Positions 20,543 to 31,519 of a stretch of 64,000 bases of DNA are shown here, piece by piece; within the stretch, counting starts at the first letter, position 1; every line of letters begins with the position of its first letter. Below the pieces are notes generated by a model. The model was not told the origin of the DNA and made no database searches. It was given only the letters and a program-made list of their open reading frames with translations. Origin of the DNA: an uncultured Pelagibacteraceae bacterium (GTDB taxonomy: Bacteria > Pseudomonadota > Alphaproteobacteria > Pelagibacterales > Pelagibacteraceae); NCBI GenBank assembly GCA_902583635.1, contig CACHWJ010000002.1, forward strand, positions 1 to 64,000. The letters are read 5' to 3'. The translations under genes were made by a program, and so were the position numbers.

Positions 20543-21922
20543 TCTTTGATTTACTTCTTCCTTACCTAAAGAAATTAAAATATCATAGAGGCCTGGTCCA
20601 AATTTAGATCCTGTTAAAATTACTCTTAGAGGCTGCCCTACACCTTTAAAATTAGTCTCATGTTTTTTTATTAAATTATTTACTATTGGCTCCAATATTT
20701 CTCTGTTTAAATTATCTAATGAAGAAATCTCGGTTTTAAATTCTTGAATTATTTTTTTTGCTTTATTATCAATTAACTTCATATCATCTGGATTAAAATT
20801 GATTTTATCTAGGATTATATATTTTGCGTTGTTGAATATATCTTCTAATGTTTTTGCCTTATTTTTTAAAAATGAAAGTGAGTTTTTTATTTTTTCCTCT
20901 TTTTCAGGTTTAATTTTTTCTTTGTAAATCTCACAATATTCAATCAAGCTTTTGAAAAGCTGCTGTTCATCAATAGTTTTAATATAGTGCTCGTTCAGTG
21001 ACAAAATACGGCTCATATCAAGTTTTGAAGGTGACTTTCCAATTCCCTCTAAATTAAAATATTTAATACTTTCATCTAAGGTAAATATTTCTTTATCTTG
21101 ATAGGACCAACCTAGTCTTAACAAGTAGTTCCTTAAAGCATCTGGCATAATTCCAATTTTTGAATAGTCATCCAATGTAGAAGCATTATCTCTTTTAGAT
21201 AGCTTTTTACCCTCAATTGTATGGATTAAAGGTATATGTGCAAAACTTGGAACTTCCCAACCCATAGCCAGATAAATCTGAATTTGTTTAAAAGTATTTA
21301 TTTTATGATCATCACCTCTAATAATGTGTGTCATTCCCATTTGATAGTCATCCACAGTTGCTGAAAGGTTATATGTAGGAGTTCCGTCATTTCTTAATAT
21401 AATAAAATCCTCAATTGTATTATTTTCAATCTCCACATCACCTTGCACCAAGTCTTTTAATACAGAACTTCCTTCAATTTTACTTTTAAATCTAATTACT
21501 GGCTTAATATCTTTAGGAATATCTTTTTCATCTGCATCTCTCCACTTTCTATTATAGATATAAGGTAATTTTTTTTGTCTAGCTCTCTTTTTTTGTTCTT
21601 CAATCTCTTCACTGGAACAATAGCATTTATATGCGTTTCCATTATTTAATAATTCATTTGCAACTTTAATATGGTCGTTAATTTTTGTTGATTGTATATA
21701 TTCATCTCCATCATGTTCTATTCCAATCCACTTTAAAGAATTTATAATCTGATCTTTATGCTCATCTTTAGATCTTTCCTTATCAGTATCTTCAATTCTT
21801 AGGTGAAATGCACCTTTTTGATTTTTTGAATAAAGCCAATTAAACAACGCCGTTCTTACACCTCCAATATGAAGAGCTCCAGTAGGTGAGGGAGCAAAAC
21901 GAGTTGCTACTTTTGACATCAA
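20519..21922 (-). CDS. gltX: Glutamyl-tRNA synthetase
   Basis: RFAPSPTGALHIGGVRTALFNWLYSK, KLSKRDNA (KMSKS-like); class I aaRS. Confidence 0.97.
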   Translation of the reverse strand: MMSKVATRFAPSPTGALHIGGVRTALFNWLYSKNQKGAFHLRIEDTDKERSKDEHKDQIINSLKWIGIEHDGDEYIQSTKINDHIKVANELLNNGNAYKCYCSSEEIEEQKKRARQKKLPYIYNRKWRDADEKDIPKDIKPVIRFKSKIEGSSVLKDLVQGDVEIENNTIEDFIILRNDGTPTYNLSATVDDYQMGMTHIIRGDDHKINTFKQIQIYLAMGWEVPSFAHIPLIHTIEGKKLSKRDNASTLDDYSKIGIMPDALRNYLLRLGWSYQDKEIFTLDESIKYFNLEGIGKSPSKLDMSRILSLNEHYIKTIDEQQLFKSLIEYCEIYKEKIKPEKEEKIKNSLSFLKNKAKTLEDIFNNAKYIILDKINFNPDDMKLIDNKAKKIIQEFKTEISSLDNLNREILEPIVNNLIKKHETNFKGVGQPLRVILTGSKFGPGLYDILISLGKEEVNQRLGNEIIE

Positions 21923-21941
21923 TGATGTTTAGACTATTTTT

Positions 21942-22619
21942 TTAGAAGTTTCTATATAAAGATACTAAAACACCCTGGACTTTAACTCTATCAGGTCCAA
22001 AAATTTTAGTTTCGTAGTTTCTATTTGCACTTTCTAAAGCGACAACTTTACCTTTTTTACGAATTCTTTTAAGCATTGCTTCATGTTCATCAATCAAAGC
22101 AACTACAATCTTTCCATTATCTGCAGTATCTGTTCTTCTAATAATTACTGTATCGCCCTCATGAATACCAGCTTCTATCATAGAGTCACCTTGAACTTTT
22201 AAACCAAAGTAATCACCATTTTTTTCTAAATTATTTGGTAAAGGTATTCTAGCAACTTCATTCTGGATTGCTTCAACCGGTGTTCCTGCAGCAATTTTAC
22301 CAAGAACTGGTACTTCTACTTCATCAGAAGGTACTTGTTCTTCGTCTAAACCACCTTTTATAACGCTTGGTGAAAAATTATTGTAAATATCGTTTGCAGA
22401 GGCAGTTTCAGGAAGCTTTATTACCTCTAAAGCTCTTGCTTTATGAGCTAGTCTCTTTATAAAACCTCTTTCTTCTAAAGCACTTATCAATCTATGTATT
22501 CCTGATTTAGATTTTAAATTCAGTGATTGTTTCATCTCTTCATACGAAGGAGAAACACCAGAGCTTCTCAACTTCTTGTTGATAAATAAAAGCAGGTTTT
22601 TTTGTTTTTTTGTAAGCAT
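21942..22619 (-). CDS. lexA: LexA repressor
   Basis: N-terminal winged HTH, VPVLGKIAAGTP cleavage site region, GDSMIEAGIHEGD, K active-site region. Confidence 0.97.
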   Translation of the reverse strand: MLTKKQKNLLLFINKKLRSSGVSPSYEEMKQSLNLKSKSGIHRLISALEERGFIKRLAHKARALEVIKLPETASANDIYNNFSPSVIKGGLDEEQVPSDEVEVPVLGKIAAGTPVEAIQNEVARIPLPNNLEKNGDYFGLKVQGDSMIEAGIHEGDTVIIRRTDTADNGKIVVALIDEHEAMLKRIRKKGKVVALESANRNYETKIFGPDRVKVQGVLVSLYRNF

Positions 22620-22643
22620 AAGAACAAATATCGTACAAATAAT

Positions 22644-22658
22644 GTTCTATAAAAGTTC
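22644..22658 (-). promoter_or_regulatory. Alphaproteobacterial LexA (SOS) box upstream of lexA
   Basis: GTTC-TATAAAA-GTTC, i.e. exact GTTC-N7-GTTC direct repeat, 25 bp upstream of the lexA start codon. Confidence 0.85.
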
Positions 22659-22708
22659 TTTTAATTTAACAACATTAAAAAAACTAGCAAAATAGGGGGT
22701 TTTATTGA

Positions 22709-23500
22709 CTATAAAACTGAAAAAATAGAATTTTTATCCAAATTCTTCAAGAGTGATTCACCGATTAAAAAAGTATTAATCGATGTTTTGTTTTTTAAAT
22801 CTAAAAGTTCCTCTTTATTTTTAATTCCACTCTCCGAAATCAAAGGTCCATCATGATTAATTAATACATTATGGATATCATAGGTTGTATTAATATCTGT
22901 CTTAAGTGTTTTTAAATTTCTATTATTTATTCCAATTAAAGCCTCTTTAAAGTTTAAAGCTTTTTTAGCCTCTTCAATAGTATGAACCTCCACAATCACT
23001 GACATTTTGTACTTTAATGCCTCTTCATATAAATCATTTGCTAGATTATCTGATACACCAGCCAAAATAATTAAAATTGCATCTGCTCCATAACTTTTAG
23101 CTAAGGGTATTTGAAATTTATCTATAAAGAAATCTTTACATAAAATTGGTAAGTTAACTTTTTCTTTTATTTTGCTGATATGAATTAGGTTTCCTAAAAA
23201 ATAATCCTCCTCAGTAAGTACAGATAAGCAGGTAACATTATTAGTATTATATGTGTTGGCAATTTCTACTGGATTGTAATTTTGGATAATTACACCAGCG
23301 GAAGGGCTAGCCTTTTTAATTTCGGCAATAATTGATGTTTTATTATTTAGTAAATTAGATTGAATTTTTTCTTTAAAATTCAAGAAAGAATTATTTTTAT
23401 CAATAATATCTGCAAGTGAATTTAAACTTGTTGATTTTTTTAAAATATCAATCTTATCTATTTTTTTTTTAATTATTTCTTCGAGAATATTTTTAGACAT
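22709..23500 (-). CDS. trpC: Indole-3-glycerol phosphate synthase
   Basis: IIAEIKKASPSAGVI, PILCKDFFIDKFQIPLAKSYGADAILLI-type motif, IGINNRNLKT. Confidence 0.96.
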   Translation of the reverse strand: MSKNILEEIIKKKIDKIDILKKSTSLNSLADIIDKNNSFLNFKEKIQSNLLNNKTSIIAEIKKASPSAGVIIQNYNPVEIANTYNTNNVTCLSVLTEEDYFLGNLIHISKIKEKVNLPILCKDFFIDKFQIPLAKSYGADAILIILAGVSDNLANDLYEEALKYKMSVIVEVHTIEEAKKALNFKEALIGINNRNLKTLKTDINTTYDIHNVLINHDGPLISESGIKNKEELLDLKNKTSINTFLIGESLLKNLDKNSIFSVL

Positions 23501-24485
23501 TTTGTATTTTTTCTAAATGAATATGCGTTTTTCCTGATAAAATAAATTCTCTACTATAATTGTAAGCATCTAAAAATTCTGAATATTTTTCATTAACAAT
23601 TAAACCTGCTGCAGCATTTAAACAAACTGCTTTTGAGAAATCATTGTCTTTACCTTTAAAAATTTCAATCATCTTACTTGCATTATAGTTTGCGTCATCA
23701 CCAACTAAATTATCAAATTTTTCAGCGTTAATATTTAATACTGTGGGATCAATTATAATTTCAGATATTTCTCCGTTTTTTAATTGTATAACATTTGTCT
23801 TAGCATAAGGTGAAATTTCATCTAGGCCATCTTCACTATTTACAATCCATGCAAATTTAATATTTAAATTTTTAAGCCCTTCAGCAAAAATCATGAGTAA
23901 TTTTTTATCAAAAACACCAACAACTTGTCTATCTACTAAAGCAGGGTTACTTAATGGACCAATCATATTAAATATTGTCCTTCTACCTATTTTCTTTCTT
24001 ACTGGTCCAACAAATCTCATTGCACTATGATAATTAGGAGCAAACATAAAGCCAAAATTGTTATTATTGATCTCTTTTTCTATATCACTTGGTTCAAGGT
24101 CGATTTTAATTTTTAGTGCCTCCAAAACATCTCCTGAACCACACTTAGAAGAGACTGCCTTATTACCATGTTTAGCGACCTTAGTCCCCATACTTGCTAA
24201 AAGTAAAGCTGATGCCGTTGAAATATTCAAGGTATTCATGCCATCACCCCCAGTTCCACAAGTATCAACACAGTTTGTGACTTTTACTCTTTTTGACTTT
24301 TCTCGAAGCACATAAACACCACCAGCAATTTCATCTGACACTTCACCTTTGTCTGAGAGCAAAGTTAAAAAGTCATAAATTTGATCCTCATTGGCCTGTC
24401 CAGTCATAAGTAATTCAAAGGCGGATTTACTTTCCTGAAAAGTAAGATTTTTCTTATTTCTTAATTTTTCTAAAATTTGATCCAT
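23493..24485 (-). CDS. trpD: Anthranilate phosphoribosyltransferase
   Basis: DTCGTGGDGMNTLNISTASA, KHGNKAVSSKCGSGD. Confidence 0.97.
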   Translation of the reverse strand: MDQILEKLRNKKNLTFQESKSAFELLMTGQANEDQIYDFLTLLSDKGEVSDEIAGGVYVLREKSKRVKVTNCVDTCGTGGDGMNTLNISTASALLLASMGTKVAKHGNKAVSSKCGSGDVLEALKIKIDLEPSDIEKEINNNNFGFMFAPNYHSAMRFVGPVRKKIGRRTIFNMIGPLSNPALVDRQVVGVFDKKLLMIFAEGLKNLNIKFAWIVNSEDGLDEISPYAKTNVIQLKNGEISEIIIDPTVLNINAEKFDNLVGDDANYNASKMIEIFKGKDNDFSKAVCLNAAAGLIVNEKYSEFLDAYNYSREFILSGKTHIHLEKIQNV

Positions 24486-24489
24486 TTAA

Positions 24490-25056
24490 CTAATAATTTA
24501 TAAAGTTTTTTAATATTTTTATTCCTAATTTAGTTTTAATACTTTCCGGATGAAATTGTACACCGTGAATATCAAATTCTTTATGTTGCACACCCATTAT
24601 CAAGCCATCCTCTGTTTGTGCTGTAATTTCTAAATTATCAGATAAAGTTTTTTTATCAATTATAAGACTGTGATATCTAGTGGCTTCAAAAGTATTCGGC
24701 AGATTTTTTAAAATTCCAATTTTTTTTGATTTAATCTTACTTATTTTTCCATGCATAAGTTTTTTTGCTTGAATGATCTTTGACCCAAATACCTGTCCAA
24801 TAATTTGATGACCTAGACATACTCCTAAAAAGGGCAATTCTTTATGAAGAGATTTTAAAATATTTATACAATTTCCTGATTGATTTGGATTTCCTGGTCC
24901 TGGAGATATAACAATTTTATTATATTTATTTTTCTTAATATCTTTAGCTGTGATTTTGTCATTTCTAACAACATCTACTTTAACACCTAATGAAGATATA
25001 TAATGATACAAGTTAAAAGTAAAACTATCGTAATTATCTATCAGTAATACTTTCAT
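24490..25056 (-). CDS. trpG: Anthranilate synthase component II (glutamine amidotransferase)
   Basis: LIDNYDSFTFNLYHY, ISPGPGNP, GVCLGHQIIGQ, GVQFHPESI. Confidence 0.95.
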   Translation of the reverse strand: MKVLLIDNYDSFTFNLYHYISSLGVKVDVVRNDKITAKDIKKNKYNKIVISPGPGNPNQSGNCINILKSLHKELPFLGVCLGHQIIGQVFGSKIIQAKKLMHGKISKIKSKKIGILKNLPNTFEATRYHSLIIDKKTLSDNLEITAQTEDGLIMGVQHKEFDIHGVQFHPESIKTKLGIKILKNFINY

Positions 25057-26516
25057 TATCTTAAAGCATTAATTAAAGCCTTAGCTTTATTAACAGTCTC
25101 CTCATATTCGTTTATAGGTTTACTATCAGCGACAATTCCTGCACCGGCTTGTACATAGAATTTTTTATTTTTGGCAACAGCTGTTCTTAAAGCAATACAA
25201 GTATCAAATTCACCGTTTGCAGAAAAATAACCTATGCCACCTGCATAAACCTTTCTCCTCGTCGTTTCTAATTCATCAATAATTTCCATAGCTCTTATTT
25301 TTGGAGCACCAGACACTGTTCCGGCAGGAAATCCAGCTAGTAAGGATTTAAACTTGGAGAACTTTTTATTATAATCACCAATTACATTAGATACTATATG
25401 CATCACATGTGAATATCTCTCTATAATAAAGCTCTCAGTTACTTTGACAGAATTTACTTTTGATACCTTGCCGGCATCATTTCTCCCTAAATCTAAAAGC
25501 ATTAAATGTTCAGAGAGTTCTTTTTTATCTTTTAATAAATCTTTCTCGTAATAAATATCTTCTTTTAATGTTTTACCTCTTGGTCTTGTCCCTGCAATTG
25601 GCCTTACAGTAATTTTATTATTTCTTAATCTCACTAAAATTTCTGGACTAGCACCAATTATTTGGAAATCGTTAAAATTAAAGAAAAACATGAAAGGAGA
25701 GGGGTTAGTTACTCTTAATTTTTTATAAATATCTATTGGTTTTTTTGTTAATTTAGCCTCAAACCTTTGGCTTAAAACCACTTGAAAAATATCACCAATT
25801 TTGATGTATTTTTTTGCCTTATTAACCATATTTAAAAATTTACTTTTAGAAGTGTTAGATTTAACTTTAATATTATTTAATTTTTCTTTGAGTGGTTTAT
25901 TTAAATTTTTAATTGAGGATTGAATTAATAGTTTAAAAAGATCAGATTTAATCTCACTAAATTTATTTTCATAGTTAGTTATTTTTTCATCTTTAAAAAT
26001 ATTACTTATATAAAATATTTCTTTTTTTAAATTATCATGAATAACTAATGTTCTAGGACGCAGAAGTCTAACATCTGGTATATTCAAATCATTTTTGCAA
26101 CTGTTTGGTATTTTTTCAATATATCTAATAGAGTCGTAAGAAAAGTATCCAGAAATTAATGAGCATATTTTTGGCAAATTTTTTGGGGTCTCAAATTTAA
26201 ACTCCTCGATTATTTTCTCTATTAATTGATCTGGCTTATCCTTCAGTTTTATCTTTTTATTATTTTTGATTAGATAAGAGCTTTGATTATTAAACTCCCA
26301 AATTTTATCAGGGTTTTTTCCAAATATTGTGTATCTACCTTTGATTTTACCCTTTTCAACAGACTCAAATATAAAACTATTTTTTTCGTTTAAAAAATTA
26401 TCGATTAAATTTAATATTTCCTCATCATTCTTAACTTTTTTTGAGGTATATATTATTTGATTTTTTTTGCTTCTATGTCGAAACTTGAAGTCCTTGAAGC
26501 TTCGATTAATGATCAT
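25056..26516 (-). CDS. trpE: Anthranilate synthase component I
   Basis: Chorismate-binding domain: RPIAGTRPRG, LGRNDAGKV, AGFPAGTVSGAPK. Confidence 0.95.
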   Translation of the reverse strand: MIINRSFKDFKFRHRSKKNQIIYTSKKVKNDEEILNLIDNFLNEKNSFIFESVEKGKIKGRYTIFGKNPDKIWEFNNQSSYLIKNNKKIKLKDKPDQLIEKIIEEFKFETPKNLPKICSLISGYFSYDSIRYIEKIPNSCKNDLNIPDVRLLRPRTLVIHDNLKKEIFYISNIFKDEKITNYENKFSEIKSDLFKLLIQSSIKNLNKPLKEKLNNIKVKSNTSKSKFLNMVNKAKKYIKIGDIFQVVLSQRFEAKLTKKPIDIYKKLRVTNPSPFMFFFNFNDFQIIGASPEILVRLRNNKITVRPIAGTRPRGKTLKEDIYYEKDLLKDKKELSEHLMLLDLGRNDAGKVSKVNSVKVTESFIIERYSHVMHIVSNVIGDYNKKFSKFKSLLAGFPAGTVSGAPKIRAMEIIDELETTRRKVYAGGIGYFSANGEFDTCIALRTAVAKNKKFYVQAGAGIVADSKPINEYEETVNKAKALINALR

Positions 26517-27934
26517 TTGAAGTAATTTTTAACTCTATCAACAGATTTTTGATTAACTTTAACTTGGTATTTATTGTTTAATAATTGATCATATGATTGT
26601 AAAATACTTTTACGGTTTTCAGTATTTTGATTTTTTACAAATTGAACATAATTTTCATCAGATTTATTAAAAAAATTTTTCTTAGAATCTGCAATTTTAA
26701 CTAAAAAAATGTTATTATCTTTGTCATTAATTAAAGTGAAAGAGTTTACAGTTAAGGTGTACAGCATTTTAACCGAATTTATCTCAAACATTGCATCATC
26801 AGTAATATTTTTAATTTCTGCTTTTAATAAATTATCACTTCCTAAATCTTCAAATTTACTATTATTAAATTGTTTGCTTTGAATTTCTTCTAAGATTTTT
26901 CTGTTAAAATCAAATTTACCTTTTTGATAAATTAACTCTATAAGCTCACCTTTAGTTTTATCATCAGTTAAATTTGGACTTTTATTGTATTCTTTATTGA
27001 CGTTGTACAATAAGAAATTATCTCCATTTTCAATTAAGTTTAATTTTGATGACTTATTTTGATAGATTAAACTTTCACTAGTTTGAGCTTCTGATGTTGG
27101 AGCATATTCAATTATTTCTTTAACTTCGACATTTATATTCTCTAAAATGGTTTCAAAATCTGCTCCTTCTGAGATTTGGTTTTCAATTTTATCAACCTCA
27201 TCAAAAAATTCTTGATTAAATTCCTCAATTCCAATTAAATTTTTAGGATTTAAAACAACATATTTAAAATCTATGTATTCTCTTTTTAGTTGGTCTTCAT
27301 TTTCTTTAATAAATACTTCAAGATCCTGATCTGTGTATTCATCTTTTTCTTTATAAAGCCCTTCCATATTGAAGTACTCAACATTTAATGTTTTGTTGTT
27401 TTCTTCATATTTTTTCTCAATTAAAAAATTAGGTGTTATTGTTCCAGCACCTATGATGTCAAATAGGTGTTTCTGTAATTCTCTATTTTTTAATTTTAAC
27501 TCAAACATGGGTGCTGATAAATTACTTGATAGCAAAAATTTTTCATATTTTACTCTTTGAAAAACGCCATCTTCGTCTTGAAAATTTTTGTTGTCTTTAA
27601 TTGTTTTGAGTATTGTTCTTTCACTGATTGAAAGAGCAAAGTCTTTTACCTCGAGATCAATTAATGTAGTTGAAATCAAACCTGATAATAATTCTTCAAT
27701 TATATTATTATCCAAATTGGTTCTAATAGCATCAAGTGATATGCCACTTTGATTCACATAATCCATAAAATCTTGGGTGGTTACGTTTGTTTTATTTATT
27801 TTTGCTATATTGTTTTGATTATTTGTGCTGAAGCCACCACCAAATCCACCGAAACCAAATGCAATAATAATCACTATGATTAGGATCAAACCACCTAATT
27901 TTTTTCCACCAAAATTTTTTAAAGTTTCTAACAT
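26513..27934 (-). CDS. PpiD/SurA_N-type membrane-anchored periplasmic folding factor
   Basis: N-terminal MLETLKNFGGKKLGGLILIIVIIIAFGFGGFGGGF anchor then SurA_N-like domain; start chosen at 27934. Confidence 0.8.
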   Translation of the reverse strand: MLETLKNFGGKKLGGLILIIVIIIAFGFGGFGGGFSTNNQNNIAKINKTNVTTQDFMDYVNQSGISLDAIRTNLDNNIIEELLSGLISTTLIDLEVKDFALSISERTILKTIKDNKNFQDEDGVFQRVKYEKFLLSSNLSAPMFELKLKNRELQKHLFDIIGAGTITPNFLIEKKYEENNKTLNVEYFNMEGLYKEKDEYTDQDLEVFIKENEDQLKREYIDFKYVVLNPKNLIGIEEFNQEFFDEVDKIENQISEGADFETILENINVEVKEIIEYAPTSEAQTSESLIYQNKSSKLNLIENGDNFLLYNVNKEYNKSPNLTDDKTKGELIELIYQKGKFDFNRKILEEIQSKQFNNSKFEDLGSDNLLKAEIKNITDDAMFEINSVKMLYTLTVNSFTLINDKDNNIFLVKIADSKKNFFNKSDENYVQFVKNQNTENRKSILQSYDQLLNNKYQVKVNQKSVDRVKNYFK

Positions 27935-27990
27935 AAAGCCAATAATATATTGATCTGTAAAAAACAAATCTATAGATTAAAAATTCAATT

Positions 27991-28731
27991 ATGACAAATA
28001 AATATCTATATTTTGTAGCTAATTGGAAAATGTACGGTGACTTAAAAGCACTTAATTCGCTGGATAAAGTAATTAAATTTTCTAAGAGTGTAAAACAGAA
28101 AAAAATAAAGTTAATTTATTGCCCACCTAGCACATTAATTAATTCTTTATCTAATAAATTGAAAAAAACAAAAATTGAAGTGGGTGCTCAAAATTCTCAC
28201 GAGAGCGATAAATATGGTGCGTTCACTGGTCAGATAAATTCTAAAATGTTAAAAAATGTTGGAGCACGATATGTTATATTGGGTCACTCAGAGAATAGGC
28301 AGTTAGGTGAAGATAATAAAAAAATAAATTCTAAAATTAAAAGTGCATTAAAATCAGGTTTGAAAATTATTTTTTGTATTGGGGAAACATTAAAAGAGAA
28401 AAGAAATAAAAAAACAAATCAGGTTTTAAGTAATCAAATTAAGATGGGTCTAAAATTAATTCAAAAAAAATCGAGTATAATAATTGCTTATGAACCAGTC
28501 TGGTCGATTGGTACTGGTTTAATTCCAAAGTCAAAAGACTTGAAAAAATCAATTTCATTTATTAAAAAAAAATTAGGCAAAAAACCTTATAAAATTTTGT
28601 ATGGAGGCTCTGTAAATAGTGACAACATCAAACAATTGAAAAATATTAATACCATTGATGGTTTTTTAATAGGTGGAGCCTCTCAAGATCCAAAGAAATT
28701 TATTGATATAATTAAAAAAACCATTAATTAG
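27991..28731 (+). CDS. tpiA: Triosephosphate isomerase
   Basis: ANWKMYG, GHSENR, AYEPVWSIGTG, LYGGSVNSDN. Confidence 0.97.
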   Translation: MTNKYLYFVANWKMYGDLKALNSLDKVIKFSKSVKQKKIKLIYCPPSTLINSLSNKLKKTKIEVGAQNSHESDKYGAFTGQINSKMLKNVGARYVILGHSENRQLGEDNKKINSKIKSALKSGLKIIFCIGETLKEKRNKKTNQVLSNQIKMGLKLIQKKSSIIIAYEPVWSIGTGLIPKSKDLKKSISFIKKKLGKKPYKILYGGSVNSDNIKQLKNINTIDGFLIGGASQDPKKFIDIIKKTIN

Positions 28732-28737
28732 ATCGCC

Positions 28738-29037
28738 ATGGAAACTATATTATTAGTAATCAACATCATACTTGCAGTTATTTTGGTATTACTAGTTTTA
28801 ATACAGAAATCTGAAGGTGGTGCATTAGGAATAGGTGTATCACAAGAAAACTTTATGCTATCAAGATCAGCTGGAAGTTTCATGACCAAAGCCACAGCAA
28901 TTGTTGCAACTTTATTTATTATTTGTAGCTTAGCACTTACAATTATTTCAAGAGCCGAACTAACTCCCACAAGCTCTGTTTTAGATACAGTTGATGAAAA
29001 AACTGAAGATACTCCTTCAATTCCAGAAAATAATTAA
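28738..29037 (+). CDS. secG: Preprotein translocase subunit SecG
   Basis: Two TMs, VLLVLIQKSEGGALGIG signature. Confidence 0.92.
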   Translation: METILLVINIILAVILVLLVLIQKSEGGALGIGVSQENFMLSRSAGSFMTKATAIVATLFIICSLALTIISRAELTPTSSVLDTVDEKTEDTPSIPENN

Positions 29038-29081
29038 TTAATACTTTTCAATCTCTTTTTTATTCGCTATAAGATAATTCC

Positions 29082-30698
29082 ATGGCGCGATATATATTTG
29101 TAACGGGCGGCGTGGTCTCTTCATTAGGTAAAGGTTTATCTTCAGCTTCACTTGCGTATCTTTTACAATCAAGAGGTTTTAAAGTTAGGATCAGAAAACT
29201 TGATCCATATCTTAATGTAGATCCTGGAACAATGAGCCCATTTCAACACGGAGAAGTATATGTCACTGATGATGGTGCTGAAACAGATTTAGATCTTGGT
29301 CATTATGAACGATTTTCTGGAGTATCAGCAAAGAAATCAGACAATATCACTACAGGCAAAATTTATAATGATGTTTTAAAAAAAGAACGCAAGGGTGAGT
29401 ATCTTGGAAAAACTGTCCAAGTAATCCCACATATTACAGATCGCATAAAACAATTTATTAAAAACGACTCATCAAAAGAGGACTTTGTAATTTGTGAAAT
29501 TGGAGGGATAGTTGGAGATATAGAAAGTTTGCCATTTGTCGAAGCAATAAGACAATTTGCAAACGACGTTGGTAAGAAAAATGCTTTATTTATTCATTTA
29601 ACATTAGTTCCTTACTTAAGAGCATCAGATGAGATAAAAACAAAACCAACTCAACACTCTGTAAAAGAGTTAAGAAGCATTGGTATTCAGCCAGATATTA
29701 TCATTTGTAGATCTGAAAGACCAATACCATTAGAGCATAGAAAAAAGATTTCTTTATTTTGTAATGTTGATATCAAAAATGTTATAGAAACTGTTGATGT
29801 CAAAACAATTTATGAGGCCCCAATAAGTTTTTTTAGAGAAAAATTAGATGTTCAAGTCTTAAATTATTTTAAATTAAAATCTAAAAAGCCAGTAAATTTA
29901 AATCCATGGAAAAAAATAACTAAAATAATTTTGCAAAATAAAAGAGAAGTAAATATTGCAATTATTGGAAAATATGTTGAGCTTAAAGATGCTTATAAGT
30001 CATTGGATGAAGCATTAACTCATGGTGGAATAGACAATAAAATTAAAGTTAATTTAGTTAGGATTGACTCAGAAAAATTAAAAATTTCTGAAATTAAGAA
30101 AAAACTAAAAAACATCTCTGGAATATTGATACCTGGTGGATTTGGAAAAAGAGGTACTGATGGAAAAATAGCAGCGATAAAACATGCCAGAATTAACAAA
30201 ATTCCTTTCCTTGGAATATGTTATGGAATGCAAATGGCAATTATTGAATTTGCTCGAAATCAACTAAACTTAAAAAATGCCACTTCAAGTGAATTTGATA
30301 AAAAAGGTATTCCAATTATTGGATTAATAAACGAATGGTATAAAGATGGTAAAACTATTAAGGGCACAGATAAAGATCTTGGTGGCACTATGAGACTAGG
30401 GTCTTATGATGCTAAATTACAAAACAACTCAAAGATAAGAAAAATTTATAAGTCAAAATTAATTAAAGAACGACACCGACATAGGTATGAAGTGAATATT
30501 GCTTATAGAGAAAAATTTGAAAAAAAAGGTATGATTTTTTCAGGTTTATCACCTGATAAGCAATTACCAGAAATTATTGAACTAAAAAATCACCCATGGT
30601 TCATTGGGGTACAGTTTCACCCAGAATTTAAATCTAGACCTTTATCTCCTCATCCTTTATTCTCTTCATTTATCAAGGCAGCAAAAAATCATAAATGA
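29082..30698 (+). CDS. pyrG: CTP synthase
   Basis: [48 protein letters not shown]. Confidence 0.98.
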   Translation: MARYIFVTGGVVSSLGKGLSSASLAYLLQSRGFKVRIRKLDPYLNVDPGTMSPFQHGEVYVTDDGAETDLDLGHYERFSGVSAKKSDNITTGKIYNDVLKKERKGEYLGKTVQVIPHITDRIKQFIKNDSSKEDFVICEIGGIVGDIESLPFVEAIRQFANDVGKKNALFIHLTLVPYLRASDEIKTKPTQHSVKELRSIGIQPDIIICRSERPIPLEHRKKISLFCNVDIKNVIETVDVKTIYEAPISFFREKLDVQVLNYFKLKSKKPVNLNPWKKITKIILQNKREVNIAIIGKYVELKDAYKSLDEALTHGGIDNKIKVNLVRIDSEKLKISEIKKKLKNISGILIPGGFGKRGTDGKIAAIKHARINKIPFLGICYGMQMAIIEFARNQLNLKNATSSEFDKKGIPIIGLINEWYKDGKTIKGTDKDLGGTMRLGSYDAKLQNNSKIRKIYKSKLIKERHRHRYEVNIAYREKFEKKGMIFSGLSPDKQLPEIIELKNHPWFIGVQFHPEFKSRPLSPHPLFSSFIKAAKNHK

Positions 30699-31519
30699 GT
30701 AGCAAACAAGTAAATTGTGGAAATATAGAAATCTCAAATAATAATAAAATTTGTATTATTGCTGGACCTTGTCAGCTTGAAACCGAACAGCACGCAATGG
30801 ACATGGCTGGCAAAATTCAAGAAATTACTAAAAAATTTGGTCTTGGTTTTATTTACAAAACCTCTTTTGATAAAGCTAATCGAACTAGTCTTAAAGGAGA
30901 AAGAGGAGCAGGACTTGAAGCGTCTTTACCTGTTTTTGATAAAATAAAAAAAGAATTAAATGTTCCAATTTTAACAGACATTCATAATATTAATCAGTGT
31001 TCAGAAGTAGCCGATCATGTTGATGTATTGCAAATTCCTGCTTTCCTATGCAGACAGACAGATCTTTTAATAGCTGCTGCTAAAACAAATAAAATTATTA
31101 ATGTAAAAAAAGGACAGTTCTTAGCACCATGGGATATGGTTAATGTTACTAAAAAAATTTCAGATTCTGGAAATAAAAATATTTTAGTTACTGAGAGAGG
31201 AGCAAGTTTTGGTTACAACACTTTAGTTTCCGATATGAGATCTTTGCCTATTATGGCTAAAAATGGTTATCCAGTGATTTTTGATGCTACCCACTCAGTA
31301 CAACAACCTGGAGGACAAGGTGAGTCATCTGGAGGTCAAAGAGAGTTTGTGGAGCATTTAGCAAGAGCTGCTGTTGCCGTGGGTGTTGCTGGAGTTTTTA
31401 TTGAAACTCATCAAGATCCAGATAATGCACCATCAGATGGTCCTAACATGGTACCATTGGATAAATTGGAAAATTTGTTACATCAACTATCAGATATAGA
31501 TAAATTAATAAAAAAATAG
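30695..31519 (+). CDS. kdsA: 3-deoxy-8-phosphooctulonate (KDO-8-P) synthase
   Basis: [34 protein letters not shown]. Confidence 0.96.
   Translation: MSSKQVNCGNIEISNNNKICIIAGPCQLETEQHAMDMAGKIQEITKKFGLGFIYKTSFDKANRTSLKGERGAGLEASLPVFDKIKKELNVPILTDIHNINQCSEVADHVDVLQIPAFLCRQTDLLIAAAKTNKIINVKKGQFLAPWDMVNVTKKISDSGNKNILVTERGASFGYNTLVSDMRSLPIMAKNGYPVIFDATHSVQQPGGQGESSGGQREFVEHLARAAVAVGVAGVFIETHQDPDNAPSDGPNMVPLDKLENLLHQLSDIDKLIKK

Noticed and set aside
26513-27934. Apparent absence of a clear parvulin domain in the PpiD-like protein as a novel finding
   Set aside because: This region is divergent in PpiD/SurA_N proteins generally and I cannot judge it without an HMM search
30759-30947. Same-strand out-of-frame 62-aa ORF in kdsA
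   Set aside because: Nested in kdsA with no RBS; kdsA frame is strongly supported
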